Shown: piece by piece, positions 41,326 to 48,266 of the stretch
Layout of the letters: each line of letters opens with the position of its first letter
How positions within the stretch are numbered: position 1 is the first letter of the stretch
From: a virus
IMG/VR virus record: IMGVR_UViG_3300036980_000753
Span: 1 to 48,266 of that record
Reading direction: 5' to 3' (one strand)
DNA length: 48,266 nucleotides
Notes under the pieces: model-generated
Database searches by the model: none
What the model saw: the letters and a program-made list of their open reading frames with translations, nothing else
Told to the model about the DNA's origin: nothing
Position numbers and translations under genes: made by a program

Positions 41326-41796
41326 TTAGTCAGAGGTGTTGTCAGAGGCAAATTGTGGCAAAAGGATGGTAGCTGGAGAGACGACAAGACTCTCCACGCT
41401 GGCCGGCGCTGCTACCATGAAGCAGAAACGTAGCGCATCAAAGACACTGCGCGCAACAAAATATCGACCACCCATCCGGTTAACCGCTAATTCATATTTT
41501 ATCTGCTGCTCTGATTGCACGCCTTTTCCAGTTTTCACTTCAATACTAATGAACGTGCCGCCTCTGGCGACGCCGATTATGTCTGCTGAGCCTATAAGTC
41601 CGTACCTAATCCACTGTCCATTACGTTCCGCCGTGCCGGTAGGATGTGCCCAAACCATAGCTAAACCGCTCTGGGAGATGGCTACAAGGATCTCATCCTG
41701 CAGTTTGTTGTGCCGCTTCGTTGCCTCTATCAATTGCCGTTTTGATATGGTGCCAGACCGAGTTTGCGTAGCGACTTCCGTATTTCGTTTTGACAT
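41326..41796 (-). CDS. VRR-NUC nuclease
   Basis: 156 residues. The core LIGSADIIGVARGGTFISIEVKTGKG followed by SEQQIKYELAVNRMGGRYFV is the VRR-NUC (PD-(D/E)xK) signature: Asp in SADI, E-V-K, then Q-x-x-Y. It probably acts on branched DNA or flaps during recombination and packaging. The first 35 residues overlap the helicase 3' end by 104 nt, longer than usual; no later start is available before the catalytic core. Confidence 0.8.
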   Translation of the reverse strand: MSKRNTEVATQTRSGTISKRQLIEATKRHNKLQDEILVAISQSGLAMVWAHPTGTAERNGQWIRYGLIGSADIIGVARGGTFISIEVKTGKGVQSEQQIKYELAVNRMGGRYFVARSVFDALRFCFMVAAPASVESLVVSPATILLPQFASDNTSD

Positions 41797-43141
41797 TGTG
41801 GTATACCCAGCCCGCTTTAAAGTTTTTTAGAATGGCTATCCTAATCAAGCCCGGAAGCTCTTTAGTAAGGGATTCTAAAACTTTAATATCGTATTGTAAT
41901 ACCGTCAAAGCGCCGTCTTGCTCTAAAGCATCGCGGTTTCTGGGAGTCAGGTTCGTCACCATGCCGCGCATATCCTCGCCGCATGATGGGCATTTGGTGC
42001 GGTTTTTGTCATAACCGAACAGCATGTAGCAGTGATGGCACATGCTAGGTTTTGTATAGCTTTCGACAGCCGTCTTGCCCTTCTTACCGTCCAGGTGACA
42101 CTGCCGCTCAGCCTCTACAAAGCCATGAGTTTCGATGTTATTCGCATGGTCCAGAACGATAAAGGACTTCTTACCAGGAACAATCCTGGTCCCCCTGCCG
42201 ACACACTGGACATACAAATTATATGACTTTGTCGGTCTCGCCAGTATGACTACCTTCAGAAAGGGAATATCGACGCCAGTTGTCAGAATGCCAACGTTAC
42301 AAATAACCTTAATTTTACCTGATTCTAGGTCTGCTATCGCTTGGTCCCGCTCGGCCTTTGGTGTCTCAGCATCTACGTGAACCGCTGGGATTCCAGCAGC
42401 CTCGAACCGTTCGACAAATGTCTTGCTGTGCTTGACGTTCACAGCGAACAGAACGGCAGGCTGGCCGTCGCAGATCTGCTTGTAGTGCTTTGGCACATCT
42501 CCATAGACCGGAGACTTTTCGACGGCAGCACTCAGCTCAACCGGGTTGTAATCGCCAGTTCTGCTATCAAGTCCGACACCGTCCAAATTGATATGGGTTG
42601 GTGCATAGCAAATAGGCACAGCTAGGAAGCCTTCAAGCATGAGCTGCCCCATCGTTATCGGGTACACGACAGCATCGGCTATATGTCGGAGTCCGCCTTT
42701 GACGTGCGGTGTTGCGGAAACGGGTAAGAAGAATGCATCGGGATAGCTCTTGACGAGCCATTTAAATGAAGCACTAGTTGCGTAGTGGGCTTCGTCAATG
42801 ACGACCAAGTCAGCGGCTGGTAGCATACCTCGTCGGTATAAGGTATCAATACTACAGATCTGAATTCTGGCATTAGGTTGATTGTTCCAATGACTACCCT
42901 GGATGCAGCCATGTGGGACATTCTCCCGCATCAGACGCTTTGAAGCTTGATCTACAAGGTCTTTGCCACGGACAACCATTATCGCAGACTTTCCCTTGCC
43001 ATGTGCGGATTTCAGAACTTCACTGAAGACTACTGTTTTGCCAGAGCCAGTCGCAGCATGAAGTAAGCACTTCTTAGTGCCTGCAGCAAAGTGAGCACGG
43101 ATCTCATCAATGGCTTTCTGCTGATACCATCTAAGTGTCAC
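41693..43141 (-). CDS. SF2 DNA/RNA helicase with C-terminal zinc ribbon
   Basis: 482 residues from GTG 43141 (AGGAG 9 nt upstream). Motifs: LRWYQQKAIDEIRAHF (Q-motif region), ATGSGKT (30-36), VVIDEAHYAT (DEAH), LPVSATPH (motif III), VNVKHSKTFVERFEAAG, GILTTGVDIPF and QCVGRGTRIVPGKK (motif VI). A zinc ribbon C-H-H-C ... C-P-S-C lies at about 373-396. This is the RecG/UvsW-like DEAD-superfamily helicase common in phage recombination modules. A degenerate second copy of its first 20 codons lies upstream. Confidence 0.9.
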   Translation of the reverse strand: MTLRWYQQKAIDEIRAHFAAGTKKCLLHAATGSGKTVVFSEVLKSAHGKGKSAIMVVRGKDLVDQASKRLMRENVPHGCIQGSHWNNQPNARIQICSIDTLYRRGMLPAADLVVIDEAHYATSASFKWLVKSYPDAFFLPVSATPHVKGGLRHIADAVVYPITMGQLMLEGFLAVPICYAPTHINLDGVGLDSRTGDYNPVELSAAVEKSPVYGDVPKHYKQICDGQPAVLFAVNVKHSKTFVERFEAAGIPAVHVDAETPKAERDQAIADLESGKIKVICNVGILTTGVDIPFLKVVILARPTKSYNLYVQCVGRGTRIVPGKKSFIVLDHANNIETHGFVEAERQCHLDGKKGKTAVESYTKPSMCHHCYMLFGYDKNRTKCPSCGEDMRGMVTNLTPRNRDALEQDGALTVLQYDIKVLESLTKELPGLIRIAILKNFKAGWVYHNVKTKYGSRYANSVWHHIKTAIDRGNEAAQQTAG

Positions 43142-43170
43142 TTTGCTGGCTCCTGGTAGTCAGTGCTTCC

Positions 43171-43311
43171 TCAAAAATGCTTCGATGAAACGGTCTTCAA
43201 TGTTCCGCAATCGCATCTGCATAACCAAGCGGAGCTGTTTCCTCTGAACCCATCTTGTGATAAGACTGTCAGCCTGCCGAAGACGTGACCAGATAGATCT
43301 TTAACCTTCAT
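43171..43311 (-). pseudogene. Truncated HNH/AP2-type homing endonuclease N-terminus
   Basis: 46 codons: VKDLSGHVFGRLTVLSQDG, then AWLCRCDCGTLKTVSS and a stop. D-L-x-G-x-x-F-G-R-L-T-V followed by W-x-C-x-C-D-C-G is the hallmark start of phage AP2/HNH endonucleases, which continue into S-G-x-T-x-S-C-G-C and a nuclease domain; those are absent here. Its ATG overlaps the stop of the upstream helicase fragment. It ends 30 nt before the intact helicase gene, so it is a remnant, though the short peptide may still be made. Confidence 0.7.
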
Positions 43312-43394
43312 CTTGTCTCCGTCCAGGATAGCTCTGGTCTAGCAAAGTGTTGGCGGATCTCATCGAGAGCCTTCTGCTGATACCAGCGGATCAT
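43308..43394 (-). pseudogene. Remnant copy of helicase 5' end
   Basis: 28 codons beginning IRWYQQKALDEIRQHFA, matching the first 18 codons of the intact helicase (LRWYQQKAIDEIRAHFA), then unrelated sequence to a stop. DNA is also similar, but many third positions differ, so it is an old or foreign allele rather than a fresh duplication. Its ATG overlaps the stop of the upstream membrane protein gene. Confidence 0.75.
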
Positions 43395-43519
43395 TCGTTA
43401 AGCCAAAAGACCAGGGCAGCAGCGAGCACAACCGTGACTATTGCGATAATGACGCCAGCTATCGGTATAGCTGGGACTTCAAGGGCTGAGAACGTAGCAG
43501 GCCAAGGCAAGTCGCTCAC
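43391..43519 (-). CDS. 42-residue single-span membrane protein
   Basis: GTG start 43519 with AGGGG 8-9 nt upstream. After a short polar N-terminus (SDLPWPATFSALEVP) comes a hydrophobic helix IPIAGVIIAIVTVVLAAALVF and a C-terminal WLNE. Could be a small inner-membrane protein such as a holin-like or superinfection factor, but no motif decides this. It is translationally coupled to the remnant downstream. Confidence 0.6.
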   Translation of the reverse strand: MSDLPWPATFSALEVPAIPIAGVIIAIVTVVLAAALVFWLNE

Positions 43520-43548
43520 GATGAGATCCCCTAAAAACAATGTTTAGG

Positions 43549-43863
43549 TCATAAAGGTTCTGGTCCTATTATACTCTCAAGTTCCTTTTCAAAGACATGC
43601 TGAGCAAGTTCTACCTCCTTCACGAGCTCCTGGTTCATCGCGTCCGTGTTCCCTAGCATGTACCGCTTAGCCACAGATTTGAGAGTTCGGACAAAGAGAT
43701 GCTTTCTCCACTTGAATCTAAGGAAGGCAATCAGCCCAACTCTGTGGAGGATAAGCACACTTAGGTCGTAGGTGTTCTCGTCCAATAGTGCGAATCGTTC
43801 AGCTTTAAAACTGTTCATCCGCCGCCTAAAGGCGCGTTCTTCCTGCTTAGTTGGCCGCGTCAT
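43549..43863 (-). CDS. Basic helical protein, unknown function
   Basis: 104 residues. The N-terminus RPTKQEERAFRRRMNSFKAE is highly basic, followed by YDLSVLILHRVGLIAFLRFK and helices SVAKRYMLGNTDAMNQELVK and ELAQHVFEKELESI. No recognised domain. Basic, helical and small, so possibly DNA binding or a regulator of replication genes. Confidence 0.55.
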   Translation of the reverse strand: MTRPTKQEERAFRRRMNSFKAERFALLDENTYDLSVLILHRVGLIAFLRFKWRKHLFVRTLKSVAKRYMLGNTDAMNQELVKEVELAQHVFEKELESIIGPEPL

Positions 43864-43867
43864 GCTG

Positions 43868-44050
43868 CTATTTCAAAGGCCCGAGAGCTGGAAAACCGTG
43901 ATCTCCATCGCCACAGAAAAACATGAGCTGTGCATTAAAGTAACCGCCACCCTCAGTTACTGCGTATTGCATCTCGCGTAAATAAGCTGACAGCCAAGCC
44001 TCAACCTCGTCTTTAACTCTTATCTCAATTTTTATCTGTGAAAGTGACAT
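43868..44050 (-). CDS. Small protein, unknown function
   Basis: 60 residues from ATG 44050 (AGGA 8-9 nt upstream), overlapping the upstream gene by 26 nt. Sequence SQIKIEIRVKDEVEAWLSAY then MQYAVTEGGGYFNAQLMFFC and GDHGFPALGPLK. No family recognised. Confidence 0.5.
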   Translation of the reverse strand: MSLSQIKIEIRVKDEVEAWLSAYLREMQYAVTEGGGYFNAQLMFFCGDGDHGFPALGPLK

Positions 44051-44198
44051 GCTCTGAATCCTTTGCTTCATCGGTCTGTTTTGCCTGCGACATGACTAGC
44101 TCGCGGAACTCTTCTAGGTCGCAAAGCAATTCAGCCATAACCCTAGCGGGAAGATGGATTGCAGTCGCCTTGATAATCCTGATTAGGATTTCATCCAT
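44025..44198 (-). CDS. 57-residue helical protein
   Basis: ATG overlaps the upstream TAA (TAATG). DEILIRIIKATAIHLPARVM, LLCDLEEFRELVMSQAKQTD. Helical, acidic C-terminus. Its 3' end runs into the following gene's start. Function unknown. Confidence 0.55.
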   Translation of the reverse strand: MDEILIRIIKATAIHLPARVMAELLCDLEEFRELVMSQAKQTDEAKDSEHVTFTDKN

Positions 44199-44389
44199 TA
44201 GATCGTCTCTCCATCAAAATCTTTGTTGAAAGCATCAATGTCTTTCCACATTTGCTGGTACTCGACCCAATTTTGAGTCTTTGGAAATTTATGGCTGTGG
44301 TCTATCAAATCAGCAACAAGCTCTATGAACTGTTCACGCGGAATGTGCTTAGACATGCTCGCCAAAATTTTGATAACTTCGTAGTTCAT
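44198..44389 (-). CDS. 63-residue helical protein
   Basis: NYEVIKILASMSKHIPREQF, IELVADLIDHSHKFPKTQNW, EYQQMWKDIDAFNKDF. Coupled to the SSB-like gene by an overlapping stop/start. Possibly an accessory factor of the recombination module; no known domain. Confidence 0.55.
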   Translation of the reverse strand: MNYEVIKILASMSKHIPREQFIELVADLIDHSHKFPKTQNWVEYQQMWKDIDAFNKDFDGETI

Positions 44390-44931
44390 CAGAACGGCAT
44401 CTCCGTATCTGGAGTTACCCAGCGAGGAGCTGGTGCTGCCGCAGCTGGCATTGGAGCTTGATGCTCCACTGGCCGTTTCGCCTGTAGCGCCCGGCCTGCA
44501 CCCAAGACGTCAATACCTGTGAACATAACTTGAACTTGCTCAGGCTTAAGTAGATTGTTGAATCTTCCGCTATTGCCAGAGTTGATCCATTTGATCGTCG
44601 GTATCATCCTATCTTCGAAAGGCTTATTTTCAACGACAATAGACAGAGTCTTTTCGATGTCTAGGACTTGAGACATAGTCCCCATAGCTAGATCAGCCCA
44701 CCTGGTCATAGCTTGCGGATGGTTGAAATCAAAGCCACAGGTTGTCAATGCCTTCAGCGTAAACTCTTTAGCCTTTTCAATATTGAAAGTCCCGGTCCAG
44801 TCCAGGACATGGAACTCACCTGGCGCAACCTCTACATTAAACACGAGGACCAGCATAGGATCGCCCTGTTTCGTGGTCCTAAAGCCATAGTCTTTTAGTT
44901 TAGCTGGGTAGGTGCCGTTATTGATTTCCAT
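44389..44931 (-). CDS. Single-stranded DNA-binding-like protein
   Basis: 180 residues. The N-terminal half is beta-rich (YPAKLKDYGFRTTKQGDPML, VLVFNVEVAPGEFHVLDWTG), matching the DUF669-type or phage SSB-like fold, with KAKEFTLKALTTCGFDF. A flexible Pro/Ala linker (QAPMPAAAAPAPRW) leads to a C-terminal tip DTEMPF, close to the SSB tip DDDIPF that docks partner proteins. It overlaps the Sak4-like gene by 14 nt, a common pairing. Likely role: coating ssDNA for annealing. Confidence 0.7.
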   Translation of the reverse strand: MEINNGTYPAKLKDYGFRTTKQGDPMLVLVFNVEVAPGEFHVLDWTGTFNIEKAKEFTLKALTTCGFDFNHPQAMTRWADLAMGTMSQVLDIEKTLSIVVENKPFEDRMIPTIKWINSGNSGRFNNLLKPEQVQVMFTGIDVLGAGRALQAKRPVEHQAPMPAAAAPAPRWVTPDTEMPF

Positions 44932-45862
44932 TTGGTAGCTCCTTAAATGCTGTGATGACTCTAAATTCTAAGCCCATTAACTGCTTTACGTTACTCTCGC
45001 ATAACTGAATGCTTTGAGTAATCTTTTCTCTTCTATCTTCGTCGAATGACTCTAGCATTGTATTGATCCGACCAATGATGTCTTTAGCTGACTCTGGTTC
45101 CCCCTTTTCTGCAGCTTTTGTAAAGATGTCCCAGCTATCTTCCGCGATGCTTGATAGCAAAATCATGAAAGGCAAACCGTAACGATTCTTAGCCTCAAAA
45201 GCTGGTCTACGTTCCGTGTAAATTACCCTCTGCCCGTGCCCATAGGCTCTTGTCTTGGCATTCGGAGCATCGCTATCTTTCCTTGTCGTAGTCAAGAACG
45301 AGCAGAACAGAACCGCGTCGACATACTCGCGAAACATAGAGCTAGAATTCTTTTGTAGCTTAATCTCGAATCGCTCATAGCTGACATTAGTCTCAGGATC
45401 ATTGAAGTTCACTATGCGAGCATGTGCGATCAAAATGATATTCATACCGCGTTTCTCACGCAGCTCATTGAGTTGGTCCTTGAACCCTAGAAACCCGTTC
45501 AAAGCTTCAACGTATCCCTTGCCGTATCCGCCTGCTGCTTTTTCAATCGAGTTCACTCTATACCGATTGCATATGTCTTGGTGCAGCAATGGTTCTAGCC
45601 AGTCCAGCGAATCAATAACCAAGGTTTTATGGTTATGCTGCGCTGTTAACAGCTCCTTCAGCGCCAGCTTTACATCATCCCAGGTTTTAGGCGTCGGAAA
45701 CCGTTCCACATCTAAAGTGTTTGTCCCCTGCTCGGGACCAAGAAAGATGGGATTCGGAGCTCCTGATCCTAAGGTTGTCTTGCCCACGCCGTCAGCACCA
45801 TAGACCAAAAGTAGATACGGCTTCTTCACTTTGCCCCTAGTCACTCTAGCTAACATGCTCAT
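44918..45862 (-). CDS. Sak4-like RecA-fold recombinase ATPase
   Basis: 314 residues. Walker A GADGVGKTT (about 22-30), Walker B HKTLVIDSLDWLEPLLH (about 78-94), and a third RecA-like strand GMNIILIAHARIVNFNDPET. It lacks DnaB or RadA zinc features, fitting AAA_24/Sak4 proteins that catalyse single-strand annealing with an SSB partner. It starts the leftward replication operon after the Cro-like gene, overlapping it by 4 nt. Confidence 0.8.
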   Translation of the reverse strand: MSMLARVTRGKVKKPYLLLVYGADGVGKTTLGSGAPNPIFLGPEQGTNTLDVERFPTPKTWDDVKLALKELLTAQHNHKTLVIDSLDWLEPLLHQDICNRYRVNSIEKAAGGYGKGYVEALNGFLGFKDQLNELREKRGMNIILIAHARIVNFNDPETNVSYERFEIKLQKNSSSMFREYVDAVLFCSFLTTTRKDSDAPNAKTRAYGHGQRVIYTERRPAFEAKNRYGLPFMILLSSIAEDSWDIFTKAAEKGEPESAKDIIGRINTMLESFDEDRREKITQSIQLCESNVKQLMGLEFRVITAFKELPNGNQ

Positions 45863-46044
45863 GCCGTGAGCTCTCTGACCTTGGCGATATGCCGTTCTGG
45901 GATGTTCTTAGCCTTGAACCATTGCTGGATTGCTGAACTAGTCTTGAGCCCTAGTGCTGCAGCAAGGATAGCTGGGCTATTGCCTTCTTTCTTGAGCCAG
46001 CGTTTTACCGCGCTCAGCTCTTTCGGTGTTTCTCTTTGCGCCAT
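45859..46044 (-). CDS. Cro/YdaS-like HTH regulator
   Basis: 61 residues. LSAVKRWLKKEGNSPAILAA, ALGLKTSSAIQQWFKAKN, then IPERHIAKVRELTA: a four-helix Cro/YdaS-type fold with recognition helix in SSAIQQWFK. It is the first gene of the leftward early operon, divergent from the exonuclease across 85 bp, so it likely represses one or both promoters there. Confidence 0.75.
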   Translation of the reverse strand: MAQRETPKELSAVKRWLKKEGNSPAILAAALGLKTSSAIQQWFKAKNIPERHIAKVRELTA

Positions 46045-46058
46045 TGTGTCGATGTCCT

Positions 46059-46087
46059 TTGTCAGTGATTGGTTTGAATGTTATAAA
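46059..46087 (+). promoter_or_regulatory. Promoter of exonuclease gene
   Basis: TTGTCA (46059-46064), 17-nt spacer, TATAAA (46082-46087), 5/6 matches in each hexamer, 42 nt before the exonuclease ATG. It lies in the divergent gap next to the Cro-like gene, so that protein is the likely regulator. Confidence 0.65.
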
Positions 46088-46129
46088 ACCATCCGTAGAG
46101 AGATGCAACGAATTTATAAGGAGCAAAGA

Positions 46130-47008
46130 ATGAACCGTGAACAATGGCTTGAATGGCGGAAGTTAGGCATCGGCGCAAGTGATGCAGCTGTGATCATGGG
46201 AGTGAGTCCATGGAGCACTCCATATCTGTTATGGAAGGATAAGCTGTGTATCGACACCCGGCCTAACGTAGGGAACTGGGCAACGAAGCGAGGCAACGAA
46301 CTAGAACCAGCTGCACGAGCGCTATACGAGCTAGAAACCGGCCGAGAGATGCCGCCTATACTTTGTATCCATGCGGAACACGATTGGCTCAGGGCTTCGT
46401 TAGACGGCTACAATGCGAAGGATCGCATAGTCCTCGAGATCAAGTGTCCGGGAGCAGCTGATCACAACAAGGCTCTGTGCGGTGAGATACCGGAGAAATA
46501 CTACCCACAGTTGCAGCATCAGCTGATGGTTACTGGTGCAACGTGTGTTCATTACTATAGCTACGACGGATCCGATGGATGCTTGATAGAGGTATCGCTG
46601 GACCCCGCATACATCGAAAGACTGTTTCTTGCTGAGCAGGCCTTCTGGCAGTCCGTTATAGCTAAGGTCCCCCCTGAACTGACGCCAAAGGACCAATTTG
46701 TGATCCGAACCAAATACGCTACCGATCTAGCGACCCAATACCAGGAAGCAGTCTTGAAGGCTGCTGAGGCTCAGTCTCACTCTGATGCTTTGAAGGCAGA
46801 GCTGATCGCCTTAACTAAGGGAAATGAGCACCCGAAATTTAGTATTGGTGCGGTAAATATAACAAAAAGTTGGAGGCAGGGACCGATTGATTACAAAGCG
46901 ATCCCGGAGCTGGCTAGTGTAGAATTGGAGAAGTACCGCAAGAAGGGCAGTGAGGTCGTCACCGTGAGGATTGCCAAACCTGATGAAGTTGACCCCTTAC
47001 GAATTTGA
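46130..47008 (+). CDS. YqaJ/lambda-type exonuclease
   Basis: 292 residues from ATG 46130 with AAGGAG 6 nt upstream; longer upstream frame lacks these signals and covers the promoter. LEWRKLGIGASDAAVIMGVS is the YqaJ N-terminal motif. RGNELEPAARALYELETG provides the conserved Glu. WLRASLDGYNAKDRIVLEIK carries Asp and E-x-K, followed by KYYPQLQHQLMVTGA with the Gln-x-x-x-Gln motif. C-terminal coiled helix and YRKKGSEVVTVRI. It would resect dsDNA 5' to 3' for annealing by the Sak4/SSB pair. Confidence 0.88.
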   Translation: MNREQWLEWRKLGIGASDAAVIMGVSPWSTPYLLWKDKLCIDTRPNVGNWATKRGNELEPAARALYELETGREMPPILCIHAEHDWLRASLDGYNAKDRIVLEIKCPGAADHNKALCGEIPEKYYPQLQHQLMVTGATCVHYYSYDGSDGCLIEVSLDPAYIERLFLAEQAFWQSVIAKVPPELTPKDQFVIRTKYATDLATQYQEAVLKAAEAQSHSDALKAELIALTKGNEHPKFSIGAVNITKSWRQGPIDYKAIPELASVELEKYRKKGSEVVTVRIAKPDEVDPLRI

Positions 47009-47183
47009 CTACTACGTTGAAGAAGACGGCGGCTTCTGCTCTACCTGCAATGACTTCACGATTGAAGGCAACATAGCGCAGGACGCCGAGTTTCTTACTT
47101 GCCCCGAATGCCGCAATCGCACCCTGGAAGGTGTTTACTCAGCTCTGCACAATGGTCACGTCTTTGTACTGATCGAACACTGA
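46983..47183 (+). CDS. Small zinc-ribbon protein
   Basis: 66 residues starting in the 3' end of the exonuclease gene (26-nt overlap). C-S-T-C (GGFCSTCNDFTIEGN) and C-P-E-C (FLTCPECRNRTLEG) form a zinc ribbon; YSALHNGHVFVLIEH ends it. Likely co-transcribed with the exonuclease. Function unknown. Confidence 0.65.
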   Translation: MKLTPYEFDYYVEEDGGFCSTCNDFTIEGNIAQDAEFLTCPECRNRTLEGVYSALHNGHVFVLIEH

Positions 47184-47209
47184 ATAGGTGCAATGTCCAT
47201 TTGATGGCA

Positions 47210-47242
47210 TCTAGCGTCAGGCAACCGAGTATCTGCGCTAGA
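47210..47242. other. Inverted repeat between convergent genes
   Basis: TCTAGCG/CGCTAGA, 7 bp with a 19-nt loop, in the 68-bp space between the zinc-ribbon stop and the endolysin stop. On the plus strand AAAA follows rather than a U-run. Weak candidate for a bidirectional terminator. Confidence 0.35.
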
Positions 47243-47251
47243 AAATTCACA

Positions 47252-47860
47252 TTAAGATCCTCGCTCAGCGGCGAGCCGAAGGCGTAAGTCCTTCATCGTG
47301 TAAGGCAGCACGCCACCGGGATCGGTCTTCCGGCCTTTGGGTAGCGCGCACTCGTCGTGACCACAGATATTTTTGGGATTAATGTTAAAAGTCTTGATTG
47401 CCCAATGGATAAAACGCATTAGCTCAATTTCTTGAGGCGCTGTAGCCGCATCCCACCAGGCCATGGTTCCATTGTTAGCTGGTCTATGAGCACCCTCAAC
47501 AGCCGGTATAACCGTGCCGACCCATGACTTCAATACCTTATCTTTGTCATACGCAAGCTCACCCCAGGACAGCAACGAGACCGCAAGGTGGTTCCGATTC
47601 GGGCTGAAATTGTTCCACATGGCTTCGCCAGCGTGGTTCACAACGCGGTCCATGTAGGCTGTTTGATGTGCAGTCCCATCTCTAGCTATCAAAATGTGAT
47701 AGCCAAGCTTCGTGCGTACCATGCTCTTCACGGTTTTGACCAGCCCGCGTTCGGCGCTGTGATGAATCGTAATGCCGAGGGGCATGCCGTGCTCCCACCT
47801 GCCAACATTGAGGATGTCAGGCTGGACTATTGTCTTCACAAATTCGTAGATCTTTTCCAT
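47252..47860 (-). CDS. N-acetylmuramoyl-L-alanine amidase (endolysin)
   Basis: 202 residues, Amidase_2 type. MPLGITIHHSAERG holds the first zinc His pair region, GYHILIARDGTAHQTAYMDR the conserved core, NHAGEAMWNNFSPN the second, and ICGHDECALPKGRKTDPGG the last His plus Lys-Thr-Asp-Pro-Gly. No signal peptide or separate wall-binding domain, so it needs a holin for export. Cleaves the amide bond between muramic acid and the peptide stem. Confidence 0.92.
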   Translation of the reverse strand: MEKIYEFVKTIVQPDILNVGRWEHGMPLGITIHHSAERGLVKTVKSMVRTKLGYHILIARDGTAHQTAYMDRVVNHAGEAMWNNFSPNRNHLAVSLLSWGELAYDKDKVLKSWVGTVIPAVEGAHRPANNGTMAWWDAATAPQEIELMRFIHWAIKTFNINPKNICGHDECALPKGRKTDPGGVLPYTMKDLRLRLAAERGS

Positions 47861-47868
47861 GGCGCCCT

Positions 47869-48135
47869 TCAGTGCAGCAGCGCGGCAACCAATGCCGTGC
47901 CTGCCACCATTGCAAGGTCGATGATCTGTTTAATCTCGGCTGCATCGAGGTCGGCAACCTCTAGCGCAATCTTCTCAGAGCCGCGCACCGCTTCAATGGA
48001 AGCTGGGATCATATCGCGCACTTCACTCGAAAGAAGGTCGCGGAAGTCGATGGCGCCGTCTTCCTTGGCTGCTTTGATTGCCTCAGCGCATTCCCGTAGC
48101 AGGATAAAAAGATCGGTTGTTTCCTTGATTCCCAT
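47869..48135 (-). CDS. Small conserved phage protein near endolysin
   Basis: 88 residues. IKETTDLFILLRECAEAIKA, EDGAIDFRDLLSSEVRDMIP, IALEVADLDAAEIKQIIDLA, ending MVAGTALVAALLH. M-x-I-K-E-T near the start and a D-L-D-x-A-E motif occur in small proteins beside phage lysis genes. The last 15 residues are hydrophobic but too short for a confident transmembrane helix; a holin role cannot be claimed. Confidence 0.6.
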   Translation of the reverse strand: MGIKETTDLFILLRECAEAIKAAKEDGAIDFRDLLSSEVRDMIPASIEAVRGSEKIALEVADLDAAEIKQIIDLAMVAGTALVAALLH

Positions 48136-48165
48136 GATTCGTCAGCTCCCGTCTGTGTGAACGAT

Positions 48166-48266
48166 TCAAAACATTCTTTTCAACAGGTCCAGCTTCTCTT
48201 GATTAACGGTCTGCCAATTATCTCGTAGTATGCCGCCTGTGTCCCCGGAATTTGGGTTCAGAGACC
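48166..48266 (-). CDS. 3' end of a gene running off the right edge
   Basis: 32 visible residues: SLNPNSGDTGGILRDNWQTV then NQEKLDLLKRMF and a stop. The frame is open to the edge; N-terminus absent. It is not in the same frame as the fibre gene leaving the left edge, should the molecule be circular. Function unknown. Confidence 0.5.
   Translation of the reverse strand, partial: SLNPNSGDTGGILRDNWQTVNQEKLDLLKRMF

Noticed and set aside
1-48266. Circular closure of the window into one genome
   Set aside because: Joining the ends would end the fibre frame after two codons and leaves the right-edge gene in another frame; terminal overlap is not visible, so completeness cannot be claimed.

Overview
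The window is most of a tailed double-stranded DNA phage genome with siphovirus architecture. It has an HK97-type packaging and capsid set, a major tail tube protein, a frameshifted tail-assembly chaperone pair, a 2672-residue tape measure and an amidase endolysin. No integrase, partitioning system, tRNA, rRNA or CRISPR array is visible. The host cannot be named from the sequence. No DNA polymerase gene is present, so the host enzyme may be used or the gene lies outside the window.

Layout. From about 33.8 kb down to 1, the minus strand carries the late genes in transcription order: small genes, small terminase, large terminase, a portal-MuF fusion, a protease-scaffold fusion, major capsid protein, a run of virion accessory genes, head-tail connectors, tail terminator, tail tube, chaperones, tape measure, distal tail, hub, and a tail fibre that runs off the left end. 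Around 34-38 kb is an accessory zone: a glycosyltransferase, a ribbon-helix-helix regulator, a small plus-strand cassette and a minus-strand cassette of small proteins. At 38.2-38.86 kb is a gene-free, AT-rich, GTGTGTT-rich stretch that is the best replication-origin candidate. Leftward transcription from 46.0 to 38.9 kb carries replication and recombination genes: Cro-like regulator, Sak4-type ATPase, SSB-like protein, SF2 helicase, VRR-NUC nuclease and primase-helicase. A YqaJ-type exonuclease is divergent on the plus strand. The right end holds the endolysin, a small protein and the 3' end of another gene.

Most notable. Two adjacent packaging genes each carry an intein at a catalytic or highly conserved site. 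The large terminase intein splits the Walker A motif, has Ala1 and the Trp/Cys/Thr triad of class 3 inteins, and contains a LAGLIDADG endonuclease. The portal-MuF intein (26782-27591) is different: its sense strand encodes a Hint splicing domain with no recognisable endonuclease. The opposite strand of the same DNA encodes a 234-residue helix-turn-helix plus Vsr/EDxHD-like nuclease (26842-27546). The two reading frames are exactly codon-in-register. The nuclease ribosome-binding site and start codon, and possibly a promoter, lie inside the intein's C-terminal splicing motifs. This looks like a self-contained, antisense-encoded homing unit.

A third homing trace is a truncated HNH/AP2-type fragment next to a divergent remnant of the helicase 5' end at 43.17-43.39 kb. 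Other points of interest are an A AAA AAA slippery site, 15-residue tandem repeats in the distal tail protein, a candidate plus-strand small RNA at 33.9 kb, and an in-frame amber codon followed by protein-like open frame at 34.06 kb.
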